Positions 22,529 to 33,442 of a stretch of 64,000 bases of DNA are shown here, one piece after another. Every line of letters starts with the position of its first letter. The stretch's first letter is position 1. The DNA comes from Chondrus crispus. Lineage: Eukaryota > Rhodophyta > Florideophyceae > Gigartinales > Gigartinaceae. Both the position numbers and the translations under genes were made by a program. A model generated the notes under the pieces. It was not told the DNA's origin and ran no database searches. It was given only the letters and a program-made list of their open reading frames with translations. Location: assembly GCF_000350225.1 (NCBI RefSeq), contig NW_005178980.1, positions 158,389 through 222,388 on the forward strand, given 5' to 3'.

Positions 22529-25180
22529 ATGATCCATGTCCAAATTCTCCTTCTCCCTCTCTTTCTCTTAATTATCTCTTTCTCCTCGGCCCAGCCGCTG
22601 ATCTCCCCGAACGTCGACTATGACTCCATCGATCCAACTGCGCCCCCCCAATCATGCCCCGTCGTACTCCCAACACAGCCTCTGGCCCCCGAAGACCGCA
22701 TTGTCGGCGGGCAACTTTCCGAAGATCCCACCGCCTCCTTCATGGTTGCACTCTTCTCCCCGGATTCAAAGTATCGCTGCAGCGGAGTACTACTCTCGAA
22801 GCGCTGGGTTCTTACTGCTGCACATTGTGACATAACCACCTCCTGGACCGCTTTGATTGCCGGCCGCCAAGCTTCATCGGGAGCGCCCCGAGGCATTTCG
22901 GCCGTCTACCTCGCAGATTCTCCAGGCTTCACTGTGGAAGTCAGAGATTCAGCTCTTCTTAAACTCTCCCAGGATGCCCCGCCTATTGCTAAGTTCATCT
23001 CGATCAACGCAGATCCTCGGCTTCCTCCTGTTCAAGCTTTTGTAAGAATCGTTGGCTACGGTCGTGAAATAGAGGGGGAGGAAGTGTCGGACAACAAGCT
23101 CCGACAGGTCGACATCCCCGTCACTACATTTTCTTTTTGCAAAAGTGTTTTCAATACCATCACCGAAGATAAGGTTTGCGCCGGGTATGCTAATGGTGCT
23201 TGTGACTCGTGCCAGGGTGACAGCGGAGGTCCTGTCCTTCTCTACGACAGCAATCGCAGACCCATCGTTGTGGCAACGGTCTCCTCAGGTATTGGTTGTG
23301 CACGGCCCGCAATCCCGGGCGTCTACATGCGCACGTCCGCCATAATCGACTGGGCTACCAGCGTCGGCGCCGAATTCAGCATTGCAGGGGATGCCGACAT
23401 CATCCTAGACGACACTCCCCCGCTCTCTCCTTTACCGAAACCATCCCCACGACCATCCTCAACCGTATTCCCAACCCCTTCCAACTTACCCCTTCCGACG
23501 GTATGCCCTGTTGTGTTACCGCCGCATCCTCCCCTACCGCAATCTGCACCCCGCATTGTTGGTGGAAGCTTGTCCTCCTCCCTCACGGCAAGTTACATAG
23601 CTTCCATCAGTTCTTCAAGCGAGTACCGCTGCTCAGGCGTGCTTATATCCAGACGTTGGATTCTAACTACGGCAGGATGCCGCGTCGAGAAGTCATGGGT
23701 CGTGAGGTTGGGGGGTCTCACCGCACTTTCTGGAGAGGAACGCAGCATCGACCGCATCCTTGTTCCTACGCAAACAAACTTGACTTTCCCGACAGGCTTT
23801 TCCGAGGATATTGCCATCGTCAGACTGACAAAGGATGCTCCGAATACTGCCATTTTCGCGAAGCTTAACGGCAATGCGAATATACCTGAAAGTAATGCTT
23901 TCGCGCGTGCAGTAGGATATGGCCGAACGGATCCTGTAGGGGTTGGCCGCGGGGGCGAAGACTTGAGACAAGTTGACGTACCAATTGCACAAAGGAATAA
24001 CTGTTACAAAGCTTATGAGTGGATGACCACAGACAGAGTTTGTGCTGGATATCGTGAAGGCGGGTGTGATGCTTGTTTCGGTGATGGTGGTGGCCCACTT
24101 CTGCAGTTTGACAAGAACAATGACCCGGTTGTTGTTGGCTTATCTTCTGGTGGTTTGGGATGTGCTTTGCCAGATTTTCCGGGGGTGTATATGCAGGTCG
24201 CGCCCTTCCTGTCTTGGATGCAAAGTGTAGGGGCGGACTTCACAGTCACCCGAAGTGCAGTCCAAGTCTCCAACTTAACACCGCCGTCGCCGAAGCCAGG
24301 ATCGGACGACGTCACAGCCACCCCATCAGCTCCGCCCATCCCTACCGGAATAAGACCATCCCTGGAACCGCCCTCCCCGGGCAATACTACGGGATCGGAG
24401 TGCCCCACAATACTCCCTCAACTTGCACCGAAGAACAAGGACCGCATACTTGGTGGCGCTCAATCATCCGAGAAAGCAGCAAGATACATGGCCGCGCTAT
24501 GGGATACAGGCGGCATGTACCGATGCTCAGGCATTCGTTTATCCCGTCGTTGGGTGCTCACAGCCGGAGTCACATGTGGAGTGACAAAGGAATGGACTGT
24601 GACTTTAGGCCAAACGACGACGGCTTCCGGAAGAAAGTTTTCAATCGTGGAGGTATTCAATGCATCGAATGGCACAGATTTCAAGGAGATAACGTTGATA
24701 CGGCTGACAGACATCGTCTTCCCCGCGCCGAGTTTCGCACGGGTAAACATAGATATGGCTGTGCCTGCCGCAAATTCGTACGCCCGAGTTCTGGGGTACG
24801 GAGCCATGGAGGTTGCAAATTTTGCTCCAGACGGACTGCAACTACGGCAAGTCGATCTTCCAGTTTCTTCCATGGACGAATGTCGGGAGGCATGGCAAGC
24901 GGACTTTCTCTTTGCCAACCTCGTCTGTGCGGGATATACAACCAGAGACTGTGGAATATGCTGGAGAGATGAAGGCGGTCCATTGATACAGTTTGATGAA
25001 CAGAATCGCCTCGTTGTTGTCGGCGCAGCTTTTGCCAATGTCGAGTGCGGAACAGCGGGGGTTCCAAGTCTGTTTGCTAAGACCGCGTCAGTTGTTGAGT
25101 GGATGAGAGACATTGGCGTAGATTTTATTGCGTCTGGCTCGGTGAAGTCAGTTTTTGGTCCTGGAGAGATTTCATCGTAA
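22529..25180 (+). CDS. Secreted triple trypsin-like serine protease, one active and two inactive domains
   Basis: An 883-residue single-exon protein of the chymotrypsin family (S1). Residues 1-22 are a signal peptide. Domain 1 starts at the activation site R57-IVGG and has the full triad H99 (TAAHC), D140 and S232 (GDSGGP); D226, six residues before the serine, predicts trypsin-like cleavage after Arg/Lys. Domain 2 starts at R342-IVGG but the histidine is G383 (TTAGC) and the serine is G520 (GDGGGP); only D427 and the S1-pocket D514 remain. Domain 3 starts at R639-ILGG. Its histidine is lost (TAGVTC), the Asp is E720, the serine is E815 (RDEGGP) and the S1 Asp is G809. Pro-rich linkers of about 40 residues join the domains. 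Domains 2 and 3 are therefore pseudoproteases, perhaps binding or regulatory modules for the active first domain. The usual cysteines are largely kept, so folding is likely preserved. Confidence 0.9.
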   Translation: MIHVQILLLPLFLLIISFSSAQPLISPNVDYDSIDPTAPPQSCPVVLPTQPLAPEDRIVGGQLSEDPTASFMVALFSPDSKYRCSGVLLSKRWVLTAAHCDITTSWTALIAGRQASSGAPRGISAVYLADSPGFTVEVRDSALLKLSQDAPPIAKFISINADPRLPPVQAFVRIVGYGREIEGEEVSDNKLRQVDIPVTTFSFCKSVFNTITEDKVCAGYANGACDSCQGDSGGPVLLYDSNRRPIVVATVSSGIGCARPAIPGVYMRTSAIIDWATSVGAEFSIAGDADIILDDTPPLSPLPKPSPRPSSTVFPTPSNLPLPTVCPVVLPPHPPLPQSAPRIVGGSLSSSLTASYIASISSSSEYRCSGVLISRRWILTTAGCRVEKSWVVRLGGLTALSGEERSIDRILVPTQTNLTFPTGFSEDIAIVRLTKDAPNTAIFAKLNGNANIPESNAFARAVGYGRTDPVGVGRGGEDLRQVDVPIAQRNNCYKAYEWMTTDRVCAGYREGGCDACFGDGGGPLLQFDKNNDPVVVGLSSGGLGCALPDFPGVYMQVAPFLSWMQSVGADFTVTRSAVQVSNLTPPSPKPGSDDVTATPSAPPIPTGIRPSLEPPSPGNTTGSECPTILPQLAPKNKDRILGGAQSSEKAARYMAALWDTGGMYRCSGIRLSRRWVLTAGVTCGVTKEWTVTLGQTTTASGRKFSIVEVFNASNGTDFKEITLIRLTDIVFPAPSFARVNIDMAVPAANSYARVLGYGAMEVANFAPDGLQLRQVDLPVSSMDECREAWQADFLFANLVCAGYTTRDCGICWRDEGGPLIQFDEQNRLVVVGAAFANVECGTAGVPSLFAKTASVVEWMRDIGVDFIASGSVKSVFGPGEISS

Positions 25181-25823
25181 GGAGAGAGCCGTTGACTTCC
25201 AAATTGTCATGTCCAGATCTGAGGCCCGATCTCGTCAGGCCGATCGGGAGCTCCATAGTAGTCGGTGCATCATCACCATTCTGAAGTCTTTTGTCATCTT
25301 CATTTTGTCACTACGGCTTTGTTCGCGAACGCGAGAAGCTTCTCTCTCTTCTCGCTTGCCGCCCAATGGAGTCGAATGTATAACCCTTGAATAAGGGGGG
25401 CAATAGACGCAATGCTGTCTCTCCAAGGATTGTCTGTCTGGAACAAAACAAATTCTCAGATGAAACTGAAGCGCAACCAGGCTTTGGAATTTTCCGTTTA
25501 TACTTCCCCATTCAACTTGGGTTGTGCAAGAGGCCTTTTCGTTGCCGGACTTTGGTACAGTAGGTTATGTGCGTCTTTGCCAGGTCTCCGAATTTTTTAT
25601 AGAGAATAAGTTTCTGACGAGGAAGCCGTACTGTACTGTAGGTGGATGTATTTTGTCACGGAAGTAGCCGTAGAGGACAGAGTGAACATTACAGTAGCTC
25701 CTGTCTCAGGAAGGAGCGTAAAGTTGTAACTGCGTTAAGTGGACGCCTCCTGAAACCCCAAATACAAAAACATTTTGTACACAAATCACCATTTTTGTGT
25801 ACATTCACTGTAATTTGCGTATA
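25181..25823. other. Intergenic region downstream of the protease gene
   Basis: No gene. Near the right edge a sequence ending TTCACTG followed by TA (about 25,805-25,813) resembles the end of a pogo-like element and may be a remnant abutting the next element. Confidence 0.4.
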
Positions 25824-25846
25824 CAGTGAACCCTCGATATCTGAAT
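25824..25846. repeat. Left pogo-like terminal inverted repeat
   Basis: 23 bp beginning CAGTGAACCC, preceded by TA at 25,822-25,823. It is matched in inverse by 33,397-33,419. Confidence 0.6.
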
Positions 25847-26167
25847 ATGGATGGTTGCTTCCTTCCGCATTCAATTAAAGTGCTTATCAACCGGGTAAAG
25901 TGGAATTGATTGAAATATCTGAATCCGGGGAGCATAAATGCAACAATATAAAATAGAATGAAGGAAGCAAGCACAAATATGAGGCACTGCAGAGCCCAGT
26001 ATTATGCACTGCTCTGCCTGTATCTTGCACAAGACCGTGATAAGCGATATCGCATCCAGCACAAGACGCAGACATATGATATCGCCTGGCGCACAAGACG
26101 GTGATATACAATATCTGACTACATGAACGGCAAACAGTGTCAAAACGAGCCCTTCTTTCTTTCTTCT

Positions 26168-28008
26168 CTAGCGATAATGATGGGTCACATTAATAGTGAA
26201 CTGACCGCCCGAAATGCTTTTGATACCGGTCAGAAGCCCGCCTGCACCGTTCACTCGATCATGTCCCTCTCCATTCCCATCGACACAGGCCGCCCCATTT
26301 GATGCCTCCCACTTTGGAGGGTCATTCTCAATGCCCTCATCTTTAAAGGCCCCCTGCCCATTAGATGGCGCTACCTTAGGTGCCTTTGTACACCGTTCGC
26401 TCAAGCCATCTGTAGCATCTTCCCCGACCTTGTCTCCATCCCCACTCGTCCCTGCAATCCCATGTCGTTTTACACCTTTATCATCTACACCTAAACTATC
26501 CTCTTGCTGTTTCTCTCCCTCCCGGCCCTGAAGCTTTTGATAATTCTTCAAGGAGCGGGGGTCACGGTGTCCTGTACGCATGGCAATAGAAGAGTCTAAA
26601 TGGCCAGACTCTACCAAAAGCGTTGTTACAGTACCCCTCAGACCATGTGTTGTCATACCATGCTTCACGCCTGTACCAGAAATTCCTAGTGATGCGCACA
26701 CAGTTTTGACAATCTTAGAAAAATTATTTCTGCCAAGGTGCTGCTTCTTGAAGTAGCTAGACAACCCAGTTCCCTTCGCATTGTACCCCAGAAAAATCGA
26801 TCGCTCTCCAAGCCCATATCTTCACGAATCTTTAAATAGTCGTCTATGTCCCGATAGACATTAAGAAGGCCTCCAAGGGAGGAACGATTCCATACTGTAA
26901 CCTCTAATGGTTTCACACTGGCATCCTTCCACCCTCCTGCCCGGGTCTTTGAGGCCCCGGAGCGACTCCCGACGGCCTCTCGAATACGCCAAACATTCTC
27001 GCCGCGAATAGTAATATTCCGAAACTGGGATACGGTCAAATTAACCAAAGCGGTAGGGCGCATCGCCGTGATAAGGGCTACATCAAAAATAAGTCCCGCT
27101 TGAAATGATTTCGGTGTGTCACGAGAAAGCAGTGGTGAGCCATACAGTAGCAGCAAATCTTCCTTCGATAGAACATTGTGGCTTTCAGTGAACACACCAT
27201 TGGCCTGCTGCAGGCTGAACTTGTTATCAATAACTGCCGTAAGACCCTCCTGTGGGCTGTTGAAAACAGGCCCCTCCAAAATTTTGAGCTTGTATCCCCA
27301 AATAGCACTAAATCCCCGCTGTATTCCGAGAAGGTAGCTTTTGATAGAAGAAGGTTTGACTTCGCTATTTGTCTTTGCCGTGCGGTAGTTCACAACAAAC
27401 TCGATTAAGAAATATCGAATACGCTCCAACCGGGCGGAAGTCCAACTTTAAAAGCCAGGGGGCAGAAAGGTACGCCCTTCCTCATCCGGAAATACGTTGC
27501 AATCTTGTTTGTTCCATCTGCCACTCAACCAAACGACCCGGTTCACTGAACACCAAAAAAAAAGCCTTTTAGCTGCGTGAAAAAATTCATCCACGAAACC
27601 AGGAACACCCGTCACGAACCTGGCGAATGCTCTGAGAGAAGACTGATTTTGGCGTTTTGTGTTCGTGGGGACTCTTATCCCCATGAACGCCGCTGCTTCT
27701 GGAGACGGCGAAAGGGATGAGCGCGGGTTTTGCTCCCCGTGTGCAGGGACAGGTTGATTACACTGCGTTGGGGGTGATTCGGGAATAATCGTGTTTTTCT
27801 CGATGGGGAAGAGAGGTTGCAGAGTGTGAGGCGGCGGTGTGCCCGGAACCGAGGATGGTCCCATTGTGCAGGGGTGTGTGACTAATTCGCGAACGCATAG
27901 AATTGGTCGTGCAGTAGAGTGTGGCGACGGCGATGACGGCGACGGCGACGCCGGCGACGGAGGGGGAATGACACGTATTGATTCAATGAGTTTTGCAATC
28001 AGAACCAT
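26168..28008 (-). pseudogene. Crypton-like tyrosine recombinase, broken
   Basis: Read from 28,008 leftwards. An N-terminal region rich in Ser and Pro (coded by a GGCGAC-type repeat at about 27,920-27,962) is followed by a SAM-like core-binding domain (RYFLIEFVVNYRTAK, then SSIKSYLLGIQRGF). The catalytic domain shows the first arginine in ITAMRPTALVNL, the HxxR box in THGLRGTVTTLL, and the tyrosine in RSLKNYQKL with an upstream GHRDP. These are the signatures of Crypton/eukaryotic tyrosine recombinases that integrate by site-specific recombination. A charged Gly/Asp-rich tail of about 130 residues follows. It is broken by an in-frame TAA at 27,448-27,450 and a frameshift near 26,765, between WGTMRREL and SSYFKKQHLGRNN. 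Confidence 0.75.
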
Positions 28009-28401
28009 GGCCCAGCAGATGTATTTTAATTCTGGATTTCAATATGATGAGGAGATATACGTATTAAATGCCAGGTCCGGATGATAAATGCGTTATCACC
28101 CGGCTACGTCGGTGTGATAACTGCTATATATTCAGTTTCCAAGGATGTTTCATATACAGCCCAAATATGTAACAATCCCATAAGTTTTAACCAAAATATT
28201 GAGTAATGCGGGTCTGCTTGGCTTGATTTGCGCGTTCGAGGTGTGTCCGTTTTCGATTGCCCAGGAAAACTGGAAATTGAATAACATTTATAATGAATAA
28301 AGTTATCATAGCTCAGTTTTGTCTCATAGAATGCTCTTGTATGAGGCCTGATATGGTTAAGATGTGCTTGTGGTATTCAGTTAGGCCGTATTCATGAATA
28401 C

Positions 28402-28542
28402 TGTGTAGTTGTCAAGTCTTCCGTTGCCCCCTTCCTCCTTTTATCTTTCTATCCCCCTTCTGCCCTTAAGGGGCAGTACCCTCCGCCGTCCCTACGGGTG
28501 CAGGTGTACGCGTATACACATGTACACGTACACGTAATGACA
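28402..28542 (-). repeat. 3' LTR of the Copia element
   Basis: 141 bp, bounded by TGTGTAG and TGACA on the plus strand. It holds a run of alternating GTACACGTA-like words. Nearly identical to 33,169-33,309. Confidence 0.92.
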
Positions 28543-28575
28543 AAGGCGATGTCCCCGTTGTGAGCTATTTGTAAA

Positions 28576-29367
28576 CTAACTTCGTGTGCGGGCGATGCAC
28601 GCGTAATGACAGACCTCCTGTTTGCAAAGAGGGTTAGCATCGGGGACGTCGTGTACAAGGGGGCATTTGTGTGGTGATTCGACGCAGATGCGCTGTTTGA
28701 GAGGGACGAATGCTGCTTTTGTCAGCGGCTTGGTTAACATGTCGGCGAGCGTATCTCTTGATGGTACGTGCACGACTTTGATGGAGCCGCTTCTAATGTG
28801 GGTTCGTAGAAAGTGGTGCCTAAGGTCGATGAACTTTCTCCTTCGTGTCGGTGCTGTGTTTTTCGCGATAGATATAGCGGCTTGACTGTGTACGTAAAGG
28901 GGGGTTGGCGCGGGGGGTAACAAGTTGATTTCCAGAAACATTCTGCGGAGCCATTGAGTGGTTTGTACGGCGGTCGTCGCGGCAATATACTCTGCCTCGA
29001 ATGTGGATAAAGCCTGTATGCTTTGCTTAGTAGATGTCCATGCAACTGGGGCTTTGTTATACATATGGATGACGCCGGTGGTTGATTTTCGGTCGGCTGA
29101 GTCCCCAGCAAAATCAGCATCAGAGTACGTGCTCAGTAGGCTAGGTTTGGGAAGGTCTGTCTTCTGTAGTAAAGAGCGGAGTTGGGGTTTGTTCCTTGCT
29201 TTCCTATAAACAATACCGTCGTGCTTTGTTTCTTTTAAGTAACGAAGCAAGTTCTTCATTATTAGGCAGTGGCGTTTCGTCGGTTTGTGCGTGGCATGGG
29301 CCAGTCTGTTGACATAAAATACGATATCTGGCCTGGTACTGTCGGCAATGTAGCGCAGTTGTCCCAA
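28576..29367 (-). pseudogene. Copia RT C-terminus and RNase H
   Basis: Encodes the end of the reverse transcriptase (LGQLRYIADSTRPDIVFYVN) and the RNase H domain: TYSDADFAGDSADRKSTTG (first acidic site), STFEAEYIAA (Glu), and DLRHHFLRTHI with VPSRDTLADMLTKPL at the end. It is in the same frame as the upstream RT segment, separated only by an in-frame TAA at 29,377-29,379. RNase H removes the RNA strand during cDNA synthesis. Confidence 0.85.
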
Positions 29368-29376
29368 TATTCTCTG

Positions 29377-30477
29377 TTAACTGTCTTTTAGTTGGGGCAC
29401 GGACTTGTCGTCATGTGATGGGCCGTGATACTTTGTTCCCGCTACGTGCGGTGTTGTTTTTCCATTGGCGTCAGACATGCGCATGTCTGAGAGGGCTTGC
29501 TCGATGTGGCAAGGCTGGCTGAGTCCGGTGGATCCGTCATGTGAGTGTTCTACTTTCCAGCCGAGATATTGAGATGGTCTCCCAAGTCGTTTGAAGTTAT
29601 ATTTTTGCTTTAGATTCCTAAACAGCTCATCGATGAGGTCAGTTGTAGTGGCAAGGACAAGGAAGTCGTCCGTGCATATACCGATAAGTATGAACGACGA
29701 CGAGGATTGTATTTTGAAGTAGAGACATGGGTCGTGCTCGCTTTGCTTGTATTCCATGCTGCGTAGGTAATGTCTTGCGCCTTCTAAGTAGTAATATCCT
29801 CCGGAGGGGTTACAATATAGGTTTTTCATAAGTACTCCACCACGACAGTTATGCTTAAGTGTGCCATCGAAACGAGGGTGCTGGCGGATGTACACAGGCT
29901 TTTCGAATTTATATGGCTCGTGGATGTATGCGGACTGGATGTCGAAATGGTCACTGGCTAGACCTCCTGAGGCCTGAATAGCGAAAAGAAGTCTTATGGT
30001 GGCTTTGTCGGCCATATGGGCTGCTGTATGCTCAGGGTTATAGTGTACAGCTGGTTTCATGAGGTCTTCTCGCACAGCACATCGGGCCTTGTGTTCCGTA
30101 ATGTCGAGTTCGGGGCTCCTCTTGTATCTATAATTGATGTTGAAGGGGATGAGGCGGGCTGTGCGCGGTATTTTATCGTCGGGTAGCCACTGTATGGCTT
30201 TTAATGTGTCGATCTCGTCGAGTTCGGAGTTGTGCGCGTCGCTCCATTCATTGGCATCGGGATAGCGACGGGCTTGCTTCAGTGACGCCGGCGCTGGGGT
30301 CGTCGTCGTGATTATCGCGGGGTCGCGGTGTGACAAATGGCATTTGAAAGCGTTTGAGTAAAATCGAACAGGATCGGCGAGAGGATTGTCTGGTTTGAAG
30401 TCTGCGGCGCGTAATTGCTTATACTGTCCATTGTGCAGGTTTAGGACAACGACGTTGGTGAAGTCAACTGGGTACAT
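29377..30477 (-). pseudogene. Copia reverse transcriptase
   Basis: Contains the Copia-type RVT_2 domain: DEIDTLKAIQWLPDDK, FDIQSAYIHEP, MKNLYCNPSGGYYY and the catalytic ICTDDFLVLA, where both aspartates of the usual YVDD box are kept but the tyrosine-valine is CT. The order is normal for Copia (after integrase). A frameshift separates it from the integrase frame near 30,450-30,480. Confidence 0.85.
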
Positions 30478-31055
30478 GTAGCGCGACGGGAAGGATCGCG
30501 CCTGGAGCTTTTTTTGTCGGCACGCACGACAGAGGTGCCTAGTTGCCCAAAACAGAACAGTTGTGATAGGGGAGGAGGGTGACCGTACCAGGTTGTGAAT
30601 GGTAATTGGCCAGTGGATGAATGGGGAGTGATTTTATACTTGAATGTGGCGTCCCGCAGCGCGTCTCCCCAAAAAGCGGGAGAGAGGCTGCTGTCAAATA
30701 GTGCGGAGCGCGCGGCGGAGACGAGCGTAGCGTTAAGGCGTTCTGCGATGCTGTTTTGTTGTGGAGAGTACGGTGTGGTGGGTTTTGGTGTAGTTCCATG
30801 CTGCATGTAGATAGTCATGGCAGCTTTCGACAAGTACTCGGGGGCGTTATCTGTTGTAAAAATATGGGGTGGGAATCCATGTTGCGTCTGCACCAGTTTG
30901 ATGATTGAGCGAATAAATTTGAGCACGTCTTTTCGCGTCGCTGTGAAGTATACCATGACGTACCGCGAGTGGGTATCAATGAATGTGACAAAGTACTGAT
31001 TGCCGTGCGTGGATTTTGGAGATATCGGGCCGCACACGTCCGAGGATAATGCCAC
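30441..31055 (-). pseudogene. Copia integrase core
   Basis: Shows the three catalytic acidic residues in order: SSDVCGPISPKSTHGNQYFV (Asp), FTTDNAPEYLS (Asp) and NSIAERLNATL (Glu). It is in a different frame from the upstream gag-protease segment, so a frameshift lies near 31,060-31,150. It normally joins element cDNA to the chromosome. Confidence 0.85.
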
Positions 31056-32908
31056 GGCCAGGGCGTACCTATGTGTTGTGCGCTTGTAGGGTTTGGGGCG
31101 CTGCTTTCCGTGTGCGCATCCGGAACACGATAGCTTGGGGGTGTCTGCTTGAGGATGGCGGGCAGTGGGAGCAGTTCATTAATTGCCATGAGTTGTATGG
31201 TTCTAATGTTAGGGTGATTGAATATCATATGATAGGCGTAAAAAGTTGCGTCTTTTCGTGATATTTGAGCATGTCTCGGGACCGGGGAGCTCGGGAGTCG
31301 GGTCGGTATCGTCCTGGTGGCAGGTTTATGTGTGGTCAGGGTGGGGCTATGGGAAGGTATGTACGAAGCGTTGTTGGATGATGGTGCTCTGGGAGGCGGT
31401 GAATTGTGGGAGTTTTTGGACCTGGACCTTGGTTTCACTCCCATCGTTCTTGCGCTGTGCGCAGTCGGGTCTCGTGAAGTGTCGAGGACGTACTGGTTGC
31501 GATGCCAGGATGCGGTTCCGATGACGGACGGGGTTGGTGTCTTAGTGTGGAGAATGTGGGCTTTCGTAGGGGAGAATAGTACGTGACCCCATTGCTTTGC
31601 TAGGGAATGAACAGACACGAGATTTGTGCGTACGTCCGGATTTATAATGGCATTTTGTTGCAGCGTGAAGCCCTTATTGGTCCGAAGTTTCGGGATCCCC
31701 TGGTTCGTTGTATTGGATGAAGTCGACGTTGCGGTTTGGGTGGTTAGCGGATGTCGGAGGGGTTTCATGAGATGGACGTGGTGATTGATGTGTGTGGGGT
31801 GAGCCCCAGAGTCCAATATGTACTTACGATCGCTGTTGTTAACCGCGGGGTGGCCTGAGTTTATGCTATTTGCAAGGGTTTGAAGAGCCTGCATGTCGAT
31901 GCCACCGTCGTGGTCATGTTCATCTTGACCTACTGTATGGTCTTTGTCGTTAGTAAATGCAGTTCGAGCTTGAGGCATTCTGCGGTGCTGTGTCGCACGG
32001 CGTTGAGGAAGAATGTGATTGCTGTTAGGCGTGTTTTGTATTCCAGCAAACAGCCGTCCCAGTTCGGCGAGCTGATTAAGCTGTTGTGGGAACGAGGGCG
32101 TTCCGTAGCGGCCACGGCCGCGTTGATGATATCGTCCCCTGCTGTGACGATAGGGGGCCTGTTGGTATAGTTTTCGACCGCCGTAACCGCCACGATGGGG
32201 GGGTTGGTTGGATTGGGGTAAGGTAGAGCGGGCGGGGTCGTTGCGTTCGTTTTCTTCTTGTATGTCGTGAAGCCGGCCTTGAATTTCATTGATTGAGGAT
32301 GGGATTCCGGTTGATTTGAAATAGCGTATTATATCCTCGAATTGAGGGTTCTCGCGTAGGCCTTCTAAGATGAATTTGACTGTGGTAGTTTCTTCATTGA
32401 TGTGGGGATATTCGGCGCTAACCATACAGGCTCTGTGGGCGAGGTGTTTCTCAATGTATTCTGAGATGTCTACTCCGGGTGTAAGTCGGATGCTCTTTGC
32501 TTCTTTTTCCAGTATTGAGTGATCGGTAGCTGAGGTGCGGTGCAAGAGTGCCGTTAAGGTTGATAGGATCTCCGGGGGACTTGCAGCATATGTGGTGGCT
32601 GGTATTAGGTGGGCTATCTGCTCGCTGAAGCTGGACGTAATCATGCGGCGATAGCTGCGCACAGCCTTTTCATAAATTTCTTTCTGCGGGCTAAAAGAGG
32701 GCAAGGAGAAGGAAGAATCTGTGATGTCTTCGAGATCGTGCTCACGGATGATGTCGATAAGGTTGGATCTCCATTGGATCAAATTGATCTTGTTCAGCTT
32801 CGGGAGCTGCTCCGTGAATTTCCATTTTGGTGTTGTGAGGGCGGCAATGAGCTCGGGGGGGATCTGGGATGCCTGTCCGGGGGTGGGGTTGGGGGAGGGA
32901 TCGGTCAT
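30815..32908 (-). pseudogene. Copia gag, protease and pre-integrase segment
   Basis: I start the frame at the ATG at 32,906-32,908; the open frame continues upstream to 33,154 without a better ATG. The gag segment has LNKINLIQWRSNLIDIIREH, typical of Copia capsid domains. No CCHC zinc knuckle is visible; an Arg/Gly-rich stretch (RHSRGRYHQRGRGRYG) stands in its place. The protease active site is YILDSGAHPTHI, followed by the LVSVHSLAKQWG block and the pre-integrase HMIFNHPN motif. After about 31,150 the frame is shifted relative to the integrase core and reads nonsense to its stop. Confidence 0.82.
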
Positions 32909-33151
32909 TGGTTCTTCTTCTGCCGTGCACTGCTCGTATAGTGGGAGCCAGATGTCACGGGTATTGCGGTAGTGAAGGCGTTGCTCTCGGGCGCTAGAGG
33001 GGAATTGGTGCGCAGGCGGTGCCGTTTTGGTATGGGCAGGAGCAATGCTCGACTGCTGTCGTAGGGGCGATGCTCGACAGGACGATCGTGTAGAAGGAGC
33101 AAGGCTCAACTCGGAGCGGATTGGATCGTGGCGTAGGGTGCGGCTAGGTTG

Positions 33152-33168
33152 CAATGGTGCCCATAACC
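33152..33168 (-). other. Copia primer binding site (half-tRNA type)
   Basis: Directly inside the 5' LTR the minus strand reads GGTTATGGGCACC. GGTTATG matches the complement of the initiator-Met anticodon loop (CATAACC), the half-tRNA primer used by Drosophila copia and relatives. Assigned by resemblance only. Confidence 0.5.
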
Positions 33169-33309
33169 TGTGTAGTTGTCAAGTCTTCCGTTGCCCCCTT
33201 CCTCCCTTCATCTTTCTATCCCCCTTCTGCCCTTAAGGGGCAGTACCCTCCGCCGTCCCTACGGGTGCAGGTGTACACGTATACACATGTACACGTACGC
33301 GTAATGACA
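33169..33309 (-). repeat. 5' LTR of the Copia element
   Basis: 141 bp; about 4 substitutions from 28,402-28,542. Confidence 0.92.
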
Positions 33310-33396
33310 AATACCTCATGTGTGACCTGCAATCAACGCTCCGGAGCTCGTTCCGAGCAATGGCATGCACATATCGCGGATATTCACATAACAAGG

Positions 33397-33419
33397 ATTC
33401 AGATAGCGAGAGTTCACTG
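33397..33419. repeat. Right pogo-like terminal inverted repeat
   Basis: Ends GAGAGTTCACTG and is followed by TA at 33,420-33,421. It is the inverse of 25,824-25,846. Confidence 0.6.
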
Positions 33420-33442
33420 TACACAAACGACAAAACAAAAGA

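Larger units (their letters stand above)
28402..33309 (-). mobile_element. Copia-type LTR retrotransposon, complete structure, dead genes
   Basis: A 4,908-bp element with two 141-bp LTRs and the 5-bp target duplication AATAC (28,397-28,401 and 33,310-33,314). Gene order on the minus strand is gag, protease, integrase, reverse transcriptase, RNase H, as in Copia. The LTRs differ at about 4 of 141 positions, so insertion is fairly recent although the coding region carries several breaks. Confidence 0.92.
25824..33419 (-). mobile_element. TA-flanked element with pogo-like ends, carrying a tyrosine recombinase and split by Copia
   Basis: The left end CAGTGAACCCTCGATATC begins at 25,824 and is preceded by TA. 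Its inverse lies at 33,397-33,419, followed by TA, with about three mismatches over 23 bp. TA duplication and CAGTGAA.CTCG ends are pogo/Tc1-like. Without the 4.9-kb Copia insertion and its duplication the element would be about 2.7 kb, a usual pogo size. Yet the only gene I find in it is a Crypton-like tyrosine recombinase, not a DDE transposase. Either a Crypton inserted into a pogo-type MITE, or the two belong together. Confidence 0.5.

Noticed and set aside
27448..28008. Separate gene for the Pro/Ser-rich 186-codon frame
   Set aside because: It is in the same frame as the recombinase downstream, separated by one TAA, and is best read as its N-terminus.
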